The notes under the pieces were generated by a model. The model did not search any database and was not told the DNA's origin. It saw only the letters and a program-made list of their open reading frames with translations. From Siphonodentalium dalli (lineage: Eukaryota; Mollusca; Scaphopoda; Gadilida; Siphonodentaliidae), in the NCBI GenBank assembly GCA_032622095.1, contig CP136062.1, positions 3,844,001 through 3,908,000 of the forward strand: 64,000 nucleotides of DNA, given 5' to 3'. The position numbers were made by a program, and so were the translations under genes. Shown here in pieces: positions 1 through 11,976 of the stretch. How positions within the stretch are numbered: the stretch's first letter is position 1; each line of letters begins with the position of its first letter.

Positions 1-3000
1 AACTTGAACAGTAATGTTCGGATCTCATGAACTTTTGTATGGATGTTCATCAATATGAGGACATTTACATGTAGTGGCACATTCAAATGTTTTTTGTTTG
101 TTTTTTGTTCCATAGTTATTCATCTTTGTTTATATGAAAATGCTGATTTCTGGGTTCATATGTCTGAGTATAGCCATGATAAGTTATAGATGTGCCCACA
201 TTAGGCGGTATGCCACGAGTGGGTATGCACCGGACGACAGTCCATCTCTTGTTATTTCAATACTATCAAATTATTCCTTATCTATCGGTATTTTAGAATA
301 AGGTCGTTTCGTGTTGGGTTAGTTTTTATATATTTCCACAATACATGTGTGGAATAATACAATATGACAATTTGCTAAATTCGATAGGGCACCCGCGTAA
401 TGCCCCAGATTGTAAAAAGATGTGCTGTGGGCAAAGCGGATCATTCATACCATGACTAACTTCCGGCACACATGCGTAGATTAAGTGAATTTGGATAAAT
501 CTAATAAGATGGTTCGACAAAACTCGTGCCTTGTCGGAGCATATCCATAATTGAAAACTTTGAACGTTAGAAAAAACGCTATTTTAATTATTTGCAATAA
601 ATATGAGGTGTGCTTGAATTTTTTTGGGATTTACAGCTGGGAGTTGCCGTAAAAACCTCGAGATTAACGGGGTCTTTACGTGGTGTTATATGATGCTGAC
701 AAGTTCATTTAATGTCAAAATTACTATTAGCCAATTAGGCTGGTTAAACATCACATGTGGCGGCCCACATCGGTTTCATTTGCGGCCCAACCACATATAC
801 CACCCACGGCCTCGAGCCCATCAGGAATTTTTCTGGTTTCCCGATCGGCCAGTCCGCCTCTGAGCTTGTTATCCCAACTACCCGGTAGGGTCAGTACTCG
901 GTCTACTAAATGAGAATTTTTTAAAATTAACTTGTAGGTTGCCTTCTTACCATGTATACGGTGCTTGAGAAGTTGAGAGAACATTGCTGCATTTGCAGGT
1001 GTTGCTCTTATGCACATGCCCATCTTCAGAACTTCTATTATTTCCCATATTGCGATAAATATGATGCAATACGATACATGTATTATTTGAAATGTACATG
1101 TATATCGGTACACTGGATTTACGATGAATCTTTACTGGCCGACAGTTTAGTAATGTACCGGTAGTACGGTAGATCTGTTATTGATCAATCTGATGAATAT
1201 CCTAATATGTAATTAGCCTCCTGGCACATTAGTTATTTTTATCAAATCTTACTGCTACATGTAATGTGCAAATATTGTATTGTTCCGAATTTAGTCAAGC
1301 GATCAGATGGCATCGTTCAAATAGTTCAGTGATTACATGAAAATATAAAGGCAAAATGCATTTAATATATTTTATTCCAATATACGGCACAGTAACATGT
1401 CAACTTATGTTATTGTGACTGACATTACACAAACCTTTCAAAGATACATGGCAACTGGATTTCAAATTTAATTTATAGAAGTGAATATATATATGCATTG
1501 CTGATTTGTCTTACATACTAGTACATGTACATGTTACACTGACTTATTAACTCTCTTGATAAAATTACTATTTCTGCACAAACATAACAAAATATTTGGT
1601 GTCACGCTTGTACTGTAACAGTCTGTTGATCTCAGTGATCTGTTTTCAAACAAAGACAAAAAAATTTGTTCAATTGTATCCAATGAACCTTATTTGTTCA
1701 AGTTATCAAGGGCGGATCTTGCGCTTAATATTGCAAACATACAACATGTACATGCATATACATGTATATACACAGCAGTTTACTTAATCTGACTCAAGTA
1801 CAGTTATTTCAACTGTGGATGAATGCATATCCATGCAAGGGCGAAAACAACATCCTGTGATGTGTGCGCGCCCCACGTGGACTCTTTTCGCCATGCTGAG
1901 CACAATAATTCTGTTGACATTTTGTTTCTGGGCGTCAAGGTTTAGGCGCCCAAAGTTTTTCTATTAACATAGATATAGCAATTCTAACTGTTGTGTCAAA
2001 TTTGTCAGCACAAATGCATGTTTTGAAGCCATGATTGAATTGAAATATGTAACCAATGCATATGGTCCACCCGGTGGCCCCGGGCCCATTTATTGCACAA
2101 ATTGAACTAGCTGTAAGCATGTACATGTAGCTGCATAATTATATTAGCTGACCAATTACATGTAGTAGTATTTTGAACATGTACATGTACATTTGTACCG
2201 GTAATCCGCAGTGTTGACACTGCCATATATTTTGAGGACATACTAGTATCACTGGTGTGAAGCCACAGGACATTTAATCTGCATGCACGACTCTCCATAT
2301 AGCATACCGGGTACCGTATGGCCATGTTTATAGAGTACACTTGTGTGATGTATCCAGTCCTGGTGCAGCATTGGGTATATTTTTTATCGCATTCCCTACC
2401 AATTACATGTATTTTCATTGTAAATTGTAAATTGCATTGGAAATTGATATGCGAATACATTTAAAATCTAGTCTTGATTGATAGCTGTCTTGTTTCAATA
2501 GACGTCTGATAACAGCTGCGGGCATCTTGATATAAAATTAAGCTGAATAAGCTCCACCCCTCGACCGCGGTTTGTTAGGATGACATTAACTAACATGAAC
2601 ACTGACATGCGTGTTGATAGCACATTTTTCGTAAACAATGGAACTAAATTGAAAATCAAGATTAACTCTACTTGAAAACGAAATGATTCAAGGCTAAATC
2701 ATAAAATTGAACCTCATTGAGTAAAAGCACAAGAAATGGGAGTCTGCGCGCTCCGTATATCAAGATAAATCGACCGAATTGATAGATGCACGATATTGGG
2801 CAATAAACTGATTGATAACACAATCTACATACATACATGTACATGTAATGATAGGCCTATATACATGTATATATATATATATCTGTTGATTCGGTATGGT
2901 ATTTAACTTACAACGTAACAAGTCATATGTATAGCTCTGTTAGTTGTGTTGTATGTACACCGTTGGAAGGTATTTAATATCCTAAATATGTTAATGTTCT

Positions 3001-3500
3001 TGGGGTTGATGTTATTTCACAGTGTCTGTATCGTCCAGATGATCCATTCGATTATTGTCCTCACAGTCTTGAAAAAATGCATATTTCTATTGAGACGTAT
3101 TTGCTCTTATTGCATAAATTATCAAATAAAAACAAATATACATTGGGTCATAAAATTAATTATGAGCATTGAGCAGAGCCTGGTTGAAATGCTACGGTGT
3201 GGCGATTCATACTCGTCTGCGAGCTACTGTCAGTACTGATGCCATATATGCATTGTTCTATTAATGGTTTGTATTTTGATGAGGTAAACTGCTCGTAACC
3301 TCCATTGTAGACAATTTCACACCAGGTTCTATTCATAAACTAATTAAAAATTGGCATAAAGAACTGTATTAAACAAATGTCTGTGCGAATGACTGGATCA
3401 TTGACGACTCGGGCAGACATATACTGGGTAATCCTTTTGACAGCGTGTTCTGGGCCACAAACAATAGATATAACAAAACTTCAAAAAATGATATCTGGTC
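1..3500. other. Intergenic DNA with ACATGTA-type motifs, no gene seen
   Basis: No reading frame here resembles a known protein; the open frames are short and of low-complexity composition. The stretch is marked by repeated ACATGTACATGTA words (near 1521, 1745, 2119, 2178 and 2833) and a TA-rich microsatellite at about 2861-2885. Such words are very frequent in mollusc genomes, which is one reason for the organism guess. No splice or promoter structure could be supported. Confidence 0.6.
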
Positions 3501-3507
3501 ACACTGA

Positions 3508-3608
3508 GCGTTGATGGGTAGGTTCCTCGACTCGAATCAATTATTTGTTAACCCCGAAGTCAAAGAAATAGTAATTTATGACGGTCTGATCAGATTGAGT
3601 ACCTGCCT
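3508..3608 (+). mobile_element. Solo right arm of a TTAA MITE
   Basis: This 100-bp stretch matches the right inverted arm of the complete MITE at 14412-14880, including the words TTCCTCGACTCGAATCAA and GATTGAGTACCT. It ends at a TTAA (3609-3612), as the full element does. The left arm is missing, so it is a truncated copy. Confidence 0.65.
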
Positions 3609-3616
3609 TTAATGTT

Positions 3617-4040
3617 ACACATATCTGCTGCACACATAACCACCAACAGCAGCATTGGGTGCGTTTTCAACGCTGAGATAACAGCTTTAAACGCCAGTAA
3701 CCTTACATGTATATTTAGCACCCACTGGTGAGTGTTATTGACAATATATTGTGCATCTTAAAGGCATACATGTAATCTGGTTTTATTGTTTAATAGCATT
3801 ACTATTGGCAGTTAATGATGTGATTGTGTTTAGTAGATTTTTTGGAATTTTGTTGGTTGCATGGGAAGACAACTTTGGTTTTCAAATTTTTAAAAACTTG
3901 AAAGCTCTGTATCAGTCTATGAGAACAAAATAATTGTTCATAACACTTTTAGAACTGTAGGTCTAGTTTGTTTTATTTATATATTAATGGAAAGCTTTTT
4001 CGACATTGATTTCAATTGATTACAAATGTAAATAGAAATA
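3617..4040. other. Noncoding, nothing recognised
   Basis: AT-rich sequence without a convincing coding frame. The small open frame at 3751-3933 has a hydrophobic translation but no recognisable domain, and no splice or codon-use support was seen. Confidence 0.4.
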
Positions 4041-4044
4041 TTAA

Positions 4045-4520
4045 AGGGGCACACCAGGTTTGATATATTTTTCTTGTACTCTACATGAGATAAAAAGTTT
4101 ATGTGTACCGGTACCTACATGTATACCATAGTATGGTACACTTAGTGTCAATGCTTGGCCACTCGTCGTTCGTCCTTCCATCTGTACCGGGTACGTCTGT
4201 CCCTCCGTAGACACTTTAGGCATAATGCGATAAATCTTAACATTTTCTATTTGATCGAAACCAAATTTTGTACAGTATATACCGGTATATAGGTTTCACA
4301 AACCAAAATACAGTTCGAGTTCGAATATGGGTTTGATCCAAGATTTTATTTACAAAGTTATGGCCCTTTTTACTTAGAATTCACGCATGCTGCAAAAACT
4401 CACACATTTTTTTTATCTGATTGACAACAAATTTGATATGTGAGATTGTCAGCCCAAAATACAGATCAAGTTCGAATATGGGTTTGATCCGATTTATTTT
4501 AAAGGAGTTATGACCCCTTT
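4045..4520 (+). repeat. Dispersed repeat, copy 1, with TTAA-AGGG terminus
   Basis: A copy of a dispersed repeat also found at 31928-32502. Shared words include CCATAGTATGGTA, CCACTCGTCGTT, TAGACACTTTA, ACCAAATTTTGTA, GAGTTCGAATATGGGTTTGA and GTTATGGCCC. The ACCAAATTTTGTA to GTTATGGCCC segment is repeated internally about every 150-165 bp. The left end is TTAA followed by AGGGGCACACCAGG. The inverse of that terminus closes copy 2 at 32502, so the family probably has inverted termini and inserts at TTAA. No right terminus is visible in this copy. Confidence 0.7.
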
Positions 4521-5009
4521 TTTTTAATTCCAAATTTTAATTTTAAAAAAAATGTTTATCTTGAATTTCCTCGCTCAATTTAACAGGCAAAAAATATTAA
4601 AAAACTTTTATAATAATAACACAATTATTTAATTAAAAAAAAATGTCATTGACACTAATTTGTTTTAATTGTATATCATTAATTAGGTGTGATGTCCTGT
4701 TTTGAAAATAGGCAGATGTTATTTCAATAGTTGCATGTAATGCCGTTGTATGAAGGTAAAGATAAACAACCTGCTGGCTGGATAATTATTTATCCCATCT
4801 GTCAAATTGATTAATGGCTAAACCATTGTATCTCACAGTGAGAGGTCCTTGTGTGAATAGGGACAGTTATGAGATTTAAAACGACTCACCCACCCCAAAT
4901 ACTTTAACCCCTTATTAAGACAAATTATATAATATGAGCTTTTGATTTTATGTTTAAGTACTGATATATGTATTACTGTGATCATATCTTTGACCAAGTA
5001 TCAGTTATA

Positions 5010-5085
5010 GCTAATCGCTATCGCCAAGGTATGGGTTAAACATCTGTCGACCGTGATCGGCCTCTCGTTTTATATTTGGTTCAAA
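5010..5085 (+). repeat. Short dispersed repeat fragment
   Basis: The segment with TATCGCCAAGG, ATGGGTTAA, CATCTG and GTGATCGGCCTCTCG recurs at 33288-33355 in the same orientation. It is too short to assign to a class. Confidence 0.55.
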
Positions 5086-5350
5086 TAGGGGCAGAAATAT
5101 GAGATTTACCCATATGTACCGTATGTGAACTGCTAACCTTGTGGGTTGATTTATGAGCTGGGTTTAGAACCACATAATTGGTGGGAGGGTTTCTGGGATT
5201 GACCCCCCTAACTTCGGTATTCAGTGTAAAATATGTTGTAACGAGACCAACAAATGGCCACATTTAGAATATTTCTAACTTTATGAATTGAAGTACCAGT
5301 TGTAAAATTATTCAATCATGTGAGATTGAAGCACATGGACATCCATGTTG

Positions 5351-5398
5351 GTCGGTTGATAGAGGTTTATCGTCGTTTCAGCTGCTATGCCATATCAC
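5351..5398 (-). mobile_element. SINE 3' tail fragment
   Basis: On the minus strand this reads GGCATAGCAGCTGAAACGAC then GATAAACC and CTATCAACC. It resembles the tails of the SINE at 21192-21476 and of the fragment at 13225-13271. A tail of the form GACGTTAAACCC followed by a CAATCA-like repeat is common in mollusc SINEs. The head and body are absent. Confidence 0.5.
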
Positions 5399-5399
5399 A

Positions 5400-6900
5400 A
5401 CATCAGTTTTACTGGTTGAATGACCACACTAACTGTTAATTGCCCCAACCCACCAAACGGGCACCCATGTTAGTCAGCTTTGGTTCGTTAATTAAGCTAG
5501 CTTATGTTCATATTAATACTAGAATGAAGTTTTGGGAAACTCAAGATTCTTTCCAAACTATTTGAGTTTTTTAAGAGTGCAATGGATGTCTTTGGGTGAG
5601 AACCCATTTGTACACTGTATAGTGATTCTTGAATCTGTAGTCACTAAGGAATTAACTCCATGAAGCTGATGCAGATTTCTTTCTCCTGTGCAACAAATCT
5701 TATCATGGCATAGAACAATCTTATATACATGTATGTTTGGAAAGCGCCACACGTTACATGTGAAGGTGTATGTTTAACAGAAAGTGTACTGGTAACCAAA
5801 GAAGACCTGAAGACTCCACCATGATGTAATTGCCTTCTGATTAATAAAATATTGGTGCCAACTATGTGAACATAATATTTTAACTAAATCCAAATTCACC
5901 AACAACCATAATATCACAGTGGGTTATTTTATTATTAGAATGACATGCCGGTGGTGTCATTTTAAAAAGAAAGTGTACTGGTAATTTCTTGCTATGTTTG
6001 TCATGTTCCAGTATACAGAGTGTGTTGAGAAGTTTGTCCATATGCTCGCTACATACATTTGTATAACATTGTTTTGTCCTGTAAAACTACTGGTGGTGTA
6101 TGGTGTCTGTTAAGTTTAAGCATATATGGAACTTATCCCAAGACAAATAATATCACAAAAATTATTAAAAATTCCAGTTTTGTGGTTAAGTATATGTGTT
6201 TTTAAATACAAACTTTGCGATTTCATTGATTTTTAAGGCACAGTGTTAGCCAACACACATCTTATACAAATGTCGACATGATGGGGATTTATTAGCCATA
6301 AATATAAATTATAATATAAAATATATTGGTTACATGAATTTTCCAACCTAAGTGGGGTGTCAGGTTTGAGGCTTTGGAGATGGTGTTCTATCATATCACA
6401 AATACAACCGCTCATGTATGTTACTGCTGGAAAAGTTGACACTCCTGTAATAACAGAAGGACATTTGATAGGCCAAGCAGGGACATGGCGATGGGGGGGG
6501 GGGGGGTGGGGGGATGTCCCCAACTCAGGTCAAATTTTTCAATAGTTGGATATTGCATGTCTGACGGAACAGTAGGTTGCAATTGTTCTTGTAGTTTTAT
6601 TTTCCAACAATTTATGAATGGGAAATTATTTTTAGAACAACATTTGTATATTTCCTACTTTTGATCAATTGGTTTTAATGAAATTGCTATCAGTTGGAAA
6701 TTTATTGTCATGAATCTCCACTTTGGCTACGTGCTGTGTGTGTAGAAAAGAGTAGAGATTCGTGACATGATCTAGGTCCCTCCCCTGTGGCCAGTCAAAA
6801 ACTGCTTATTAATTTAAGAAAATAATATTTTCCGACTTTAGACATCAGTTGGACATTTTCTAACCGTCGGGGGTGTCAGTTGGAAATTTCTCTTGCAAAG
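5400..6900. other. Intergenic, with a poly-G tract
   Basis: No gene is visible. Position 6484-6511 is an almost pure G tract interrupted by two T residues, which distorts the open frames on both strands there. A short inverted repeat (TCATGAATCTCCACT near 6708 and AGTAGAGATTCGTGACATGA near 6751) lies next to it. The phrase CAGTTGGAAATTT occurs near 6690 and 6875. Confidence 0.5.
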
Positions 6901-6937
6901 ATTGAGGCCAGTCTAAATGATAGATATTCTAGCCATG

Positions 6938-7475
6938 TCCCCGATGCAAAATATTTCAATCACGCCATTACAATCGTGCGATAAACTGACAACCGGAATA
7001 CAAACATGCATTATTATTGTTATGTATATTATCTCATACCAAGCATGCGCCCATATGCTTGTGACATACACAACGACAATAGTCTTAATTTGTTACTGGT
7101 ACTTGCATGTAGTTCAATCATGGCAAGTTCTTAATTTCACAATAAGTTTATTGTTAACCTCAAGTTAGGAGAGTATATATACACATGACAAATATATACA
7201 TGTTATATAAATATGCATGCAAATTTTATACTAATCACAATATTAATTATACAGTGTTTATGCTATCTCACACGCATGCGGCCAGGTTCTGACATTTTCA
7301 AGTTTTAAGTGTTAGTGAGGTCGGTGATAATCTAGAGGATTTAGAAATGGGAAGGCATACACAGAGGTGCCCGAATATCAGTTGCCCTTTTAAAAACTGA
7401 TTAGCAATATCACATGCGTGTGATCGAGCGAAATAAAATTTCCAAATAAACTATTTACTGGACATCAAAGTTGAG
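6938..7475 (+). repeat. Block A, copy 1 of the duplicated mosaic
   Basis: About 530 bp nearly identical to 11414-11940 in direct orientation. Shared words include CGTGCGATAAA, CAACCGGAATACAAACATGC, GTGACATACACAACGACAAT, TCGGTGATAATCTAGAGGAT and CACATGCGTGTGATCGAGCG. A more diverged third copy lies at 13345-13560. No protein is encoded. In copy 1 about 240 extra bases (7480-7718) lie between block A and the foldback insertion; copy 2 lacks them. Confidence 0.85.
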
Positions 7476-7929
7476 TATAACAAATTGAGAATGTGTGTCT
7501 TCATATTACATTCTCGAGTGAATTTAGACAAAGGTTTCAGACATCGAATTCACCAATATAATATGTATCAAAAGTGAGTGATTCTCATTTTGATGTGGAA
7601 AGTTAATTGAAATGAGCAAGTAAATTAAATTAATATTTATTTCTTGTACATGTATATACATGTATCAATTTTGAGCCTCTTCAGAGTGGATAACGTTATA
7701 CAAATGTATACTAAAAATTTTCTGACCAACATGTACCACTAACTAAATTCCTGAACCAAGTGTTACCCATGCAGCTTTTGAAGTAGTTCTCCACTTTTGA
7801 AGTAAAAAACGCCAGCTTTTGAAGTACCTCACCACTTTTGTAATAAAATCGCCAGATTTTGTAGTAAAGTGAGGTCTCCGCTTTTGAAGTAAAACACGCC
7901 AGCTTTTGTAGTAAAACAAACTTGGTCTC

Positions 7930-8520
7930 CACACCTGTAATCGACCATACAAGTGTGACGTGGTTTGAATAGCTTTCAGTCATACCAACACGAGAAATCA
8001 CAGTCAATCGCCCATACACGTGTGACGTGTACCAAAAGGCACTTATCGAGTCCGTTTGCGTGACAAAAGAATACACACCGGTAATCGACCATACGAGTGT
8101 GATGTGGTTTGAATAGCCTCCAGTCATACCAACACAAGATAAATCAGGTCAATCGCCTATACACATGTGACGTGTACCAAAAGGCACTTAGTGAGTCCGG
8201 TTCCGTGACAAAACAATCCACACCGGTAATCGACCATATGCATGTGATGTGGTTTGAATAGCCTTCAGTCATAACAACACAAGATAATTTACAGCTCATC
8301 GCCCATACAACTGTGACGTGTTCCAAAAGGCATTAGTGGGTCCGTTTCCCTGCCTAAGCTTATTAACACGCATAGGTGACCAATCATACGAGTATATAAG
8401 ATTGTTCCCAGTCAGCCTGACAACCCACATCATTGAATGCCCTTACAAGTGCGACCTTTGTCAGAAGAAATTTGATGTGACATTGAGTGAGACAAGACGT
8501 TTTGTCAGTCCAGTAACATG
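7930..8520 (+). pseudogene. Decayed C2H2 zinc-finger repeats in the left foldback arm
   Basis: Read on the plus strand, the 144-bp units translate in pieces to zinc-finger fragments. TGNRPYECDV occurs with variants TCNRPYKCDV and TGNRPYACDV near 7935, 8080 and 8225. The second half-unit gives RPYTCDVYQKALSESGSVTK-like text. The best-preserved stretch is HIIECPYKCDLCQKKFDVTL near 8431-8485. TGEKPY-C-x-x-C is the hallmark linker and finger start of C2H2 proteins. Here the second cysteine is usually lost (Y or V), histidines are missing, and every unit carries a stop after CDVV. The stop is shared by all copies in both arms, so decay seems to precede amplification. It is not a functional gene. 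Confidence 0.6.
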
Positions 8521-8539
8521 TCAACATATATAGTTCATC

Positions 8540-9650
8540 GAAATTAGGTGATGTAGTAGTTCCAACGGAACATAGTTGGTATATTTGGCCTCACTTTTAA
8601 TTGCATATTCATACCCTCGAAATTAGGTGATCCGCCGACGCTTTAGGGACAGCAGAAAATGTTTGGTTTATTAGCTTCGTCTCTGGAAGGCGACATTAAC
8701 AACAAATTTCGATCATTGAAATTATGTCACATAACCGAAGTATTAGAACTACGTCAAACGTGGCCAGCTATAAAACACGGGGCCCAGTAATGTGTTGTGT
8801 GGAAACCGTTGGGTTCACATATCCTCTGATGATTGAGTATATAAAATAACGGAGTCGATGGCATTATGTCGCTATACAGGGAAAATTAAAATTTCAAATC
8901 TCAATGTTCTTGATGCCAAAGGATCAGTCTCCTTTAAAAATTTATTCAACACAATATACGAATACAAATCATTTTATTGTCAATTTTCAGTCACAGCAAT
9001 ACATAATGAAACGCATAACAAAATTAAGAATGAATGGAACGATGTTGTTGATGTAGTTAAATAATAATTAGTCAACTTTATCCTTAGACGCTATATTTCT
9101 TGAATAGTTATGTATAATATTGTTTAGCTTGATCCCTTATCGCCTCTCATCCACATCAACAATTCTGCTGTCTAAATCTTTTTTATTTATTATGGTCAAT
9201 AAATTAAATCAATATTCTATCATGAAGACAATATATTATGGTTTACATATTTACTATTGCTATGTTGCATCTATCAATTGGGGTCAGACTAAGTGGTGTA
9301 CAGGGAAGGTTGAGGTGTCTCGTGGACTGATAACTTAACATAAAAACAATGCTGAATTATTTTGAGATATCTCAGAACACAACAAAACCCACATATCAAA
9401 ACACAATATATGTAGGTACATATTCTAGTTGGTAGTCTATATTGTTAATGGTCACTGATCCGAAATAGTGCATGCACTTATATTTCAGCAATTAGTTTTA
9501 ATCTTGAAGTGTGTAGTTTATAAAGAAAGTCTTATAATTTTAGTAATATACCAGATCTCTAAATCTACCAGCCATGCAAAATCGTACACTGATTCACGTT
9601 TACTGAAGCCAAAATATAATAAATCAAGTTCACAGTTCACCCAGAAACGT
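8540..9650. other. Interior of the foldback element, no transposase seen
   Basis: The spacer between the arms holds only short frames, such as a 68-residue one at 8858-9064, with no recognisable catalytic motif. The phrase CGAAATTAGGTGAT occurs near 8539 and 8616. The rest is AT-rich. Confidence 0.5.
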
Positions 9651-10330
9651 TCCTCAAGCCTTTTGGTACACGTCACACGTGTATGGACGATTGGCTGTGT
9701 GATTTGTCTTGTGATAGTTTAACTGAAAGCTATTCAAACCACGTCACACTCGTATGGTCGATTGCCAGTGTAGATTCTTTTGTCACGGAACGGACTCATT
9801 AAGTACCTTTTGGTACACGTCACACGTGTATGGACGATTGACTGTGTGATAGTTTAACTGAAAGCTATTCAAACCACGTCACACTCGTATGGTCGATTAC
9901 CAGTGTGTATTCTTTTGCCACGCAACCGGACTCACTAAGTGCCTTTTGGTACACGTCACACGTGTATGGGCGATTGACTGTGTGATTTCTCTTGTGTTGG
10001 TATGACTGAAAGCTATTCAAACCACATCACACTCGTATGGGCGATAGCCACAATGGATTATCGGGTTGACTTTGTCATGAAAATCGTTTAGCGCCCATCA
10101 AAATGTATTGAGTCAGTTTACTGCAAAAGCTGTAATTATGTTATTGCAAAAGTGGAGACCTACAAAAGCTGGCGTGTTTTACTTCAAAAGCGGAGACCTC
10201 ACTTTACTACAAAAGCTGGCGATTTTATTACAAAAGTGGTGAGGTACTTCAAAAGCTGGCGTGTTTTACTTCAAAAGTGGAGACCTACTTCCAAAAGTGG
10301 TCAGTTACTTCAAAAGCTGGCGTAACAACC

Positions 10331-10506
10331 ATGACAACAAAAAGCAATTATTAATAGGTTCAATTAGATTATCAAAGAAAGAATATACGCCACTGAAGGA
10401 TTCCAGTCAATCCCCCTTGCAGGTAGATGTTATATGTTATGCACATCAATTTGAAACCATGCGATATTTTAAAGGAGACAAGTTTTGTAATACAGCCTTA
10501 CGGTTT
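10331..10506 (+). repeat. Block B, copy 1
   Basis: About 175 bp nearly identical to 11977-12150. Shared words include ATGACAACAAAAAGCAATTA, GGATTCCAGTCAATCCCCCT and GGAGACAAGTTTTGTAA. It follows the right end of the foldback element here, but follows block A directly in copy 2. Confidence 0.85.
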
Positions 10507-10538
10507 TGACATACAAATATTGTTAGTAAAATGCTTAA

Positions 10539-11139
10539 AGGGGTAATGTACCCAAGATGTTGTTGTTGGTTTCTATAATCCCCGAGTCGGAGAATAAGGT
10601 AACAACTTTTCCATTCTTTGAAAGTCTGTTGAGTACGAAGTAGTGTTACGGATGGCAAATTTACCGGAATGCAAAAATACAAATTGTCGTTGTCGAGTAA
10701 TTTTTGTACAGTTTTCAACCAAATGAATCAAATACAAATTATATTATATGCATAGTAGTCCCATATACTCATTTAAGTTATTGTATCGTCACTAGTCAAT
10801 GAGTGGCTTGAGTTTTCTCCCCGTATAAGCATAATGTTTCAAACGATCTTGTGTGTGCAATGGGTTTACTAATCCAGTATCCCTCAATTATAATTTGATT
10901 ATGTTTTGTACACGGAAATTCGTATTTTAATTTACGCCATTTTATGGCTCCAACCATAAATTCAATTTATATTAAATTATTAACTTTTAAATTATTAAAT
11001 TTTAAGATAGCCTATTAACCTGAGCGTTTACATAATACATCTTCGACTCAAATTAATTATGTTTCTAAGTAATAGTATCGATAATAGATCGTTTTTGTTA
11101 TCACTGGAAATTTAATTGAAAATGGCGTACAATACCCCT
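10539..11139. mobile_element. TTAA-flanked MITE, piggyBac-like target
   Basis: A 601-bp element bounded by TTAA on both sides (10535-10538 and 11140-11143). Terminal inverted repeats are AGGGGTAATGTAC on the left and, inverted, AGGGGTATTGTAC on the right, one mismatch in 13. Flanks are AAAATGC-TTAA and TTAA-ATTTTCCA. The unfilled site AAAATGC-TTAA-ATTTTCCA occurs at 13032-13050. TTAA target duplication is the signature of piggyBac-class transposition. No transposase frame is present, so it would need mobilising in trans. Confidence 0.75.
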
Positions 11140-11141
11140 TT

Positions 11142-11400
11142 AAATTTTCCATTTTGTGTTGTTAAATCTATGTATCATGGTTCGGATATATCGATATTCC
11201 GGACGATTCATCCATATAGTTTAACGACCTTGATCAACGCATCTTGCATATTGATCGGACAGTCCTTTATTGATGCAGTAGCGCAGTGTAAAATGATAAT
11301 TGCCGGAACGAATTGTAAAAATAGTTTTAAAAAATACAGCCTTACGGTTGTGACATAGCCAGTAATGGGGTACCGTTACAGTATTCTCGACGCTACCTGG
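11142..11400 (+). repeat. Block C, copy 1
   Basis: Direct repeat of 12724-12962. Shared words include TATGTATCATGG, ATAGTTTAACGACCTTGATC, GTAGCGCAGTGTAAAATGAT and GGTACCGTTACAGTATTCTC. In copy 2 the block is interrupted just inside its left end by the 12174-12723 insertion. Noncoding. Confidence 0.85.
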
Positions 11401-11413
11401 TATGACCGAGACC

Positions 11414-11940
11414 CCGATCAAAAATCTTTCAATCACGCCATTACAATCGTGCGATAAAACTGACAACCGGAATACAAACATGCATTATTATTGTTATGTA
11501 TATTATCTCGTACCAAGCGTGCGCCCATATGCTTGTGACATACACAACGACAATAGTCTTAATTTGTTACTGGCACTTAGTTAAATCGTGGCAAGTTCTT
11601 AATTTCACAATAAGTTTATTGTTAACCTCAATTTAGGAGAGCATATATACAGATGACAAATATATACATGTTATATAAATATGTATGCAAATGTTATACT
11701 AATAACACTATTAATCATACAGTGTTTAGGTCATGTCACACGCATGCGGCTAGGTTCTGGCATGTTTACGTGTTAGTGAGGTCGGTGATAATCTAGAGGA
11801 TTTAGAAATGGGAAGGCATACACAGAGGTGTCCGAATATCAGTTGCCATTTTAAAACCTGCTTAGCAATATCACATGCGTGTGATCGAGCGAAATAAAAT
11901 TTCCAAATAAACTATTTCCTGGACATCAAAGTTCAGTATT
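11414..11940 (+). repeat. Block A, copy 2
   Basis: Second copy of the 530-bp block at 6938-7475. It runs into TCTGACCTACACGTACCACT and then, uninterrupted, into block B copy 2. This makes it the empty-site counterpart of the foldback insertion. Confidence 0.85.
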
Positions 11941-11976
11941 TCTGACCTACACGTACCACTATCTAAAATTCCTGAA

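Larger units (their letters stand above)
7758..10326. mobile_element. Foldback-like element with zinc-finger-derived inverted arms
   Basis: A 2.57-kb insertion with long inverted arms of tandem subrepeats, the layout of foldback (FB/Galileo-type) transposons. Left arm 7758-8331 and right arm about 9657-10326 are reverse complements. In each, the outer part is a short-period repeat of words such as CTTTTGAAGTA and CGCCAGCTTTTG. The inner part is a repeat of about 144 bp. The outermost bases read GTGTTACCC on the left and, inverted, GTTACGCC on the right. Flanks end CCTGAACC on the left and begin AACCATGACAAC on the right, suggesting an AACC target duplication. The uninterrupted site is at 11971-11985 (CCTGAAC joined to ATGACAAC). 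No transposase was found, so the copy looks non-autonomous. Exact ends are uncertain by a few bases. Confidence 0.75.

Noticed and set aside
751..1113. 120-codon minus-strand frame as a gene
   Set aside because: It has no recognisable domain, crosses low-complexity AT sequence and lacks splice or poly(A) context. Part of its plus strand (GGCCTCGAGCCCATCAGGAA) looks repeat-like, but no second copy is in the window.
6233..6545. Two overlapping frames rich in Gly/Trp or Pro/His
   Set aside because: Their composition comes from the poly-G tract at 6484-6511, on opposite strands.
7711..8127. 138-codon minus-strand frame as a protein
   Set aside because: It is the antisense reading of the zinc-finger-derived arm repeats and has no motif of its own.
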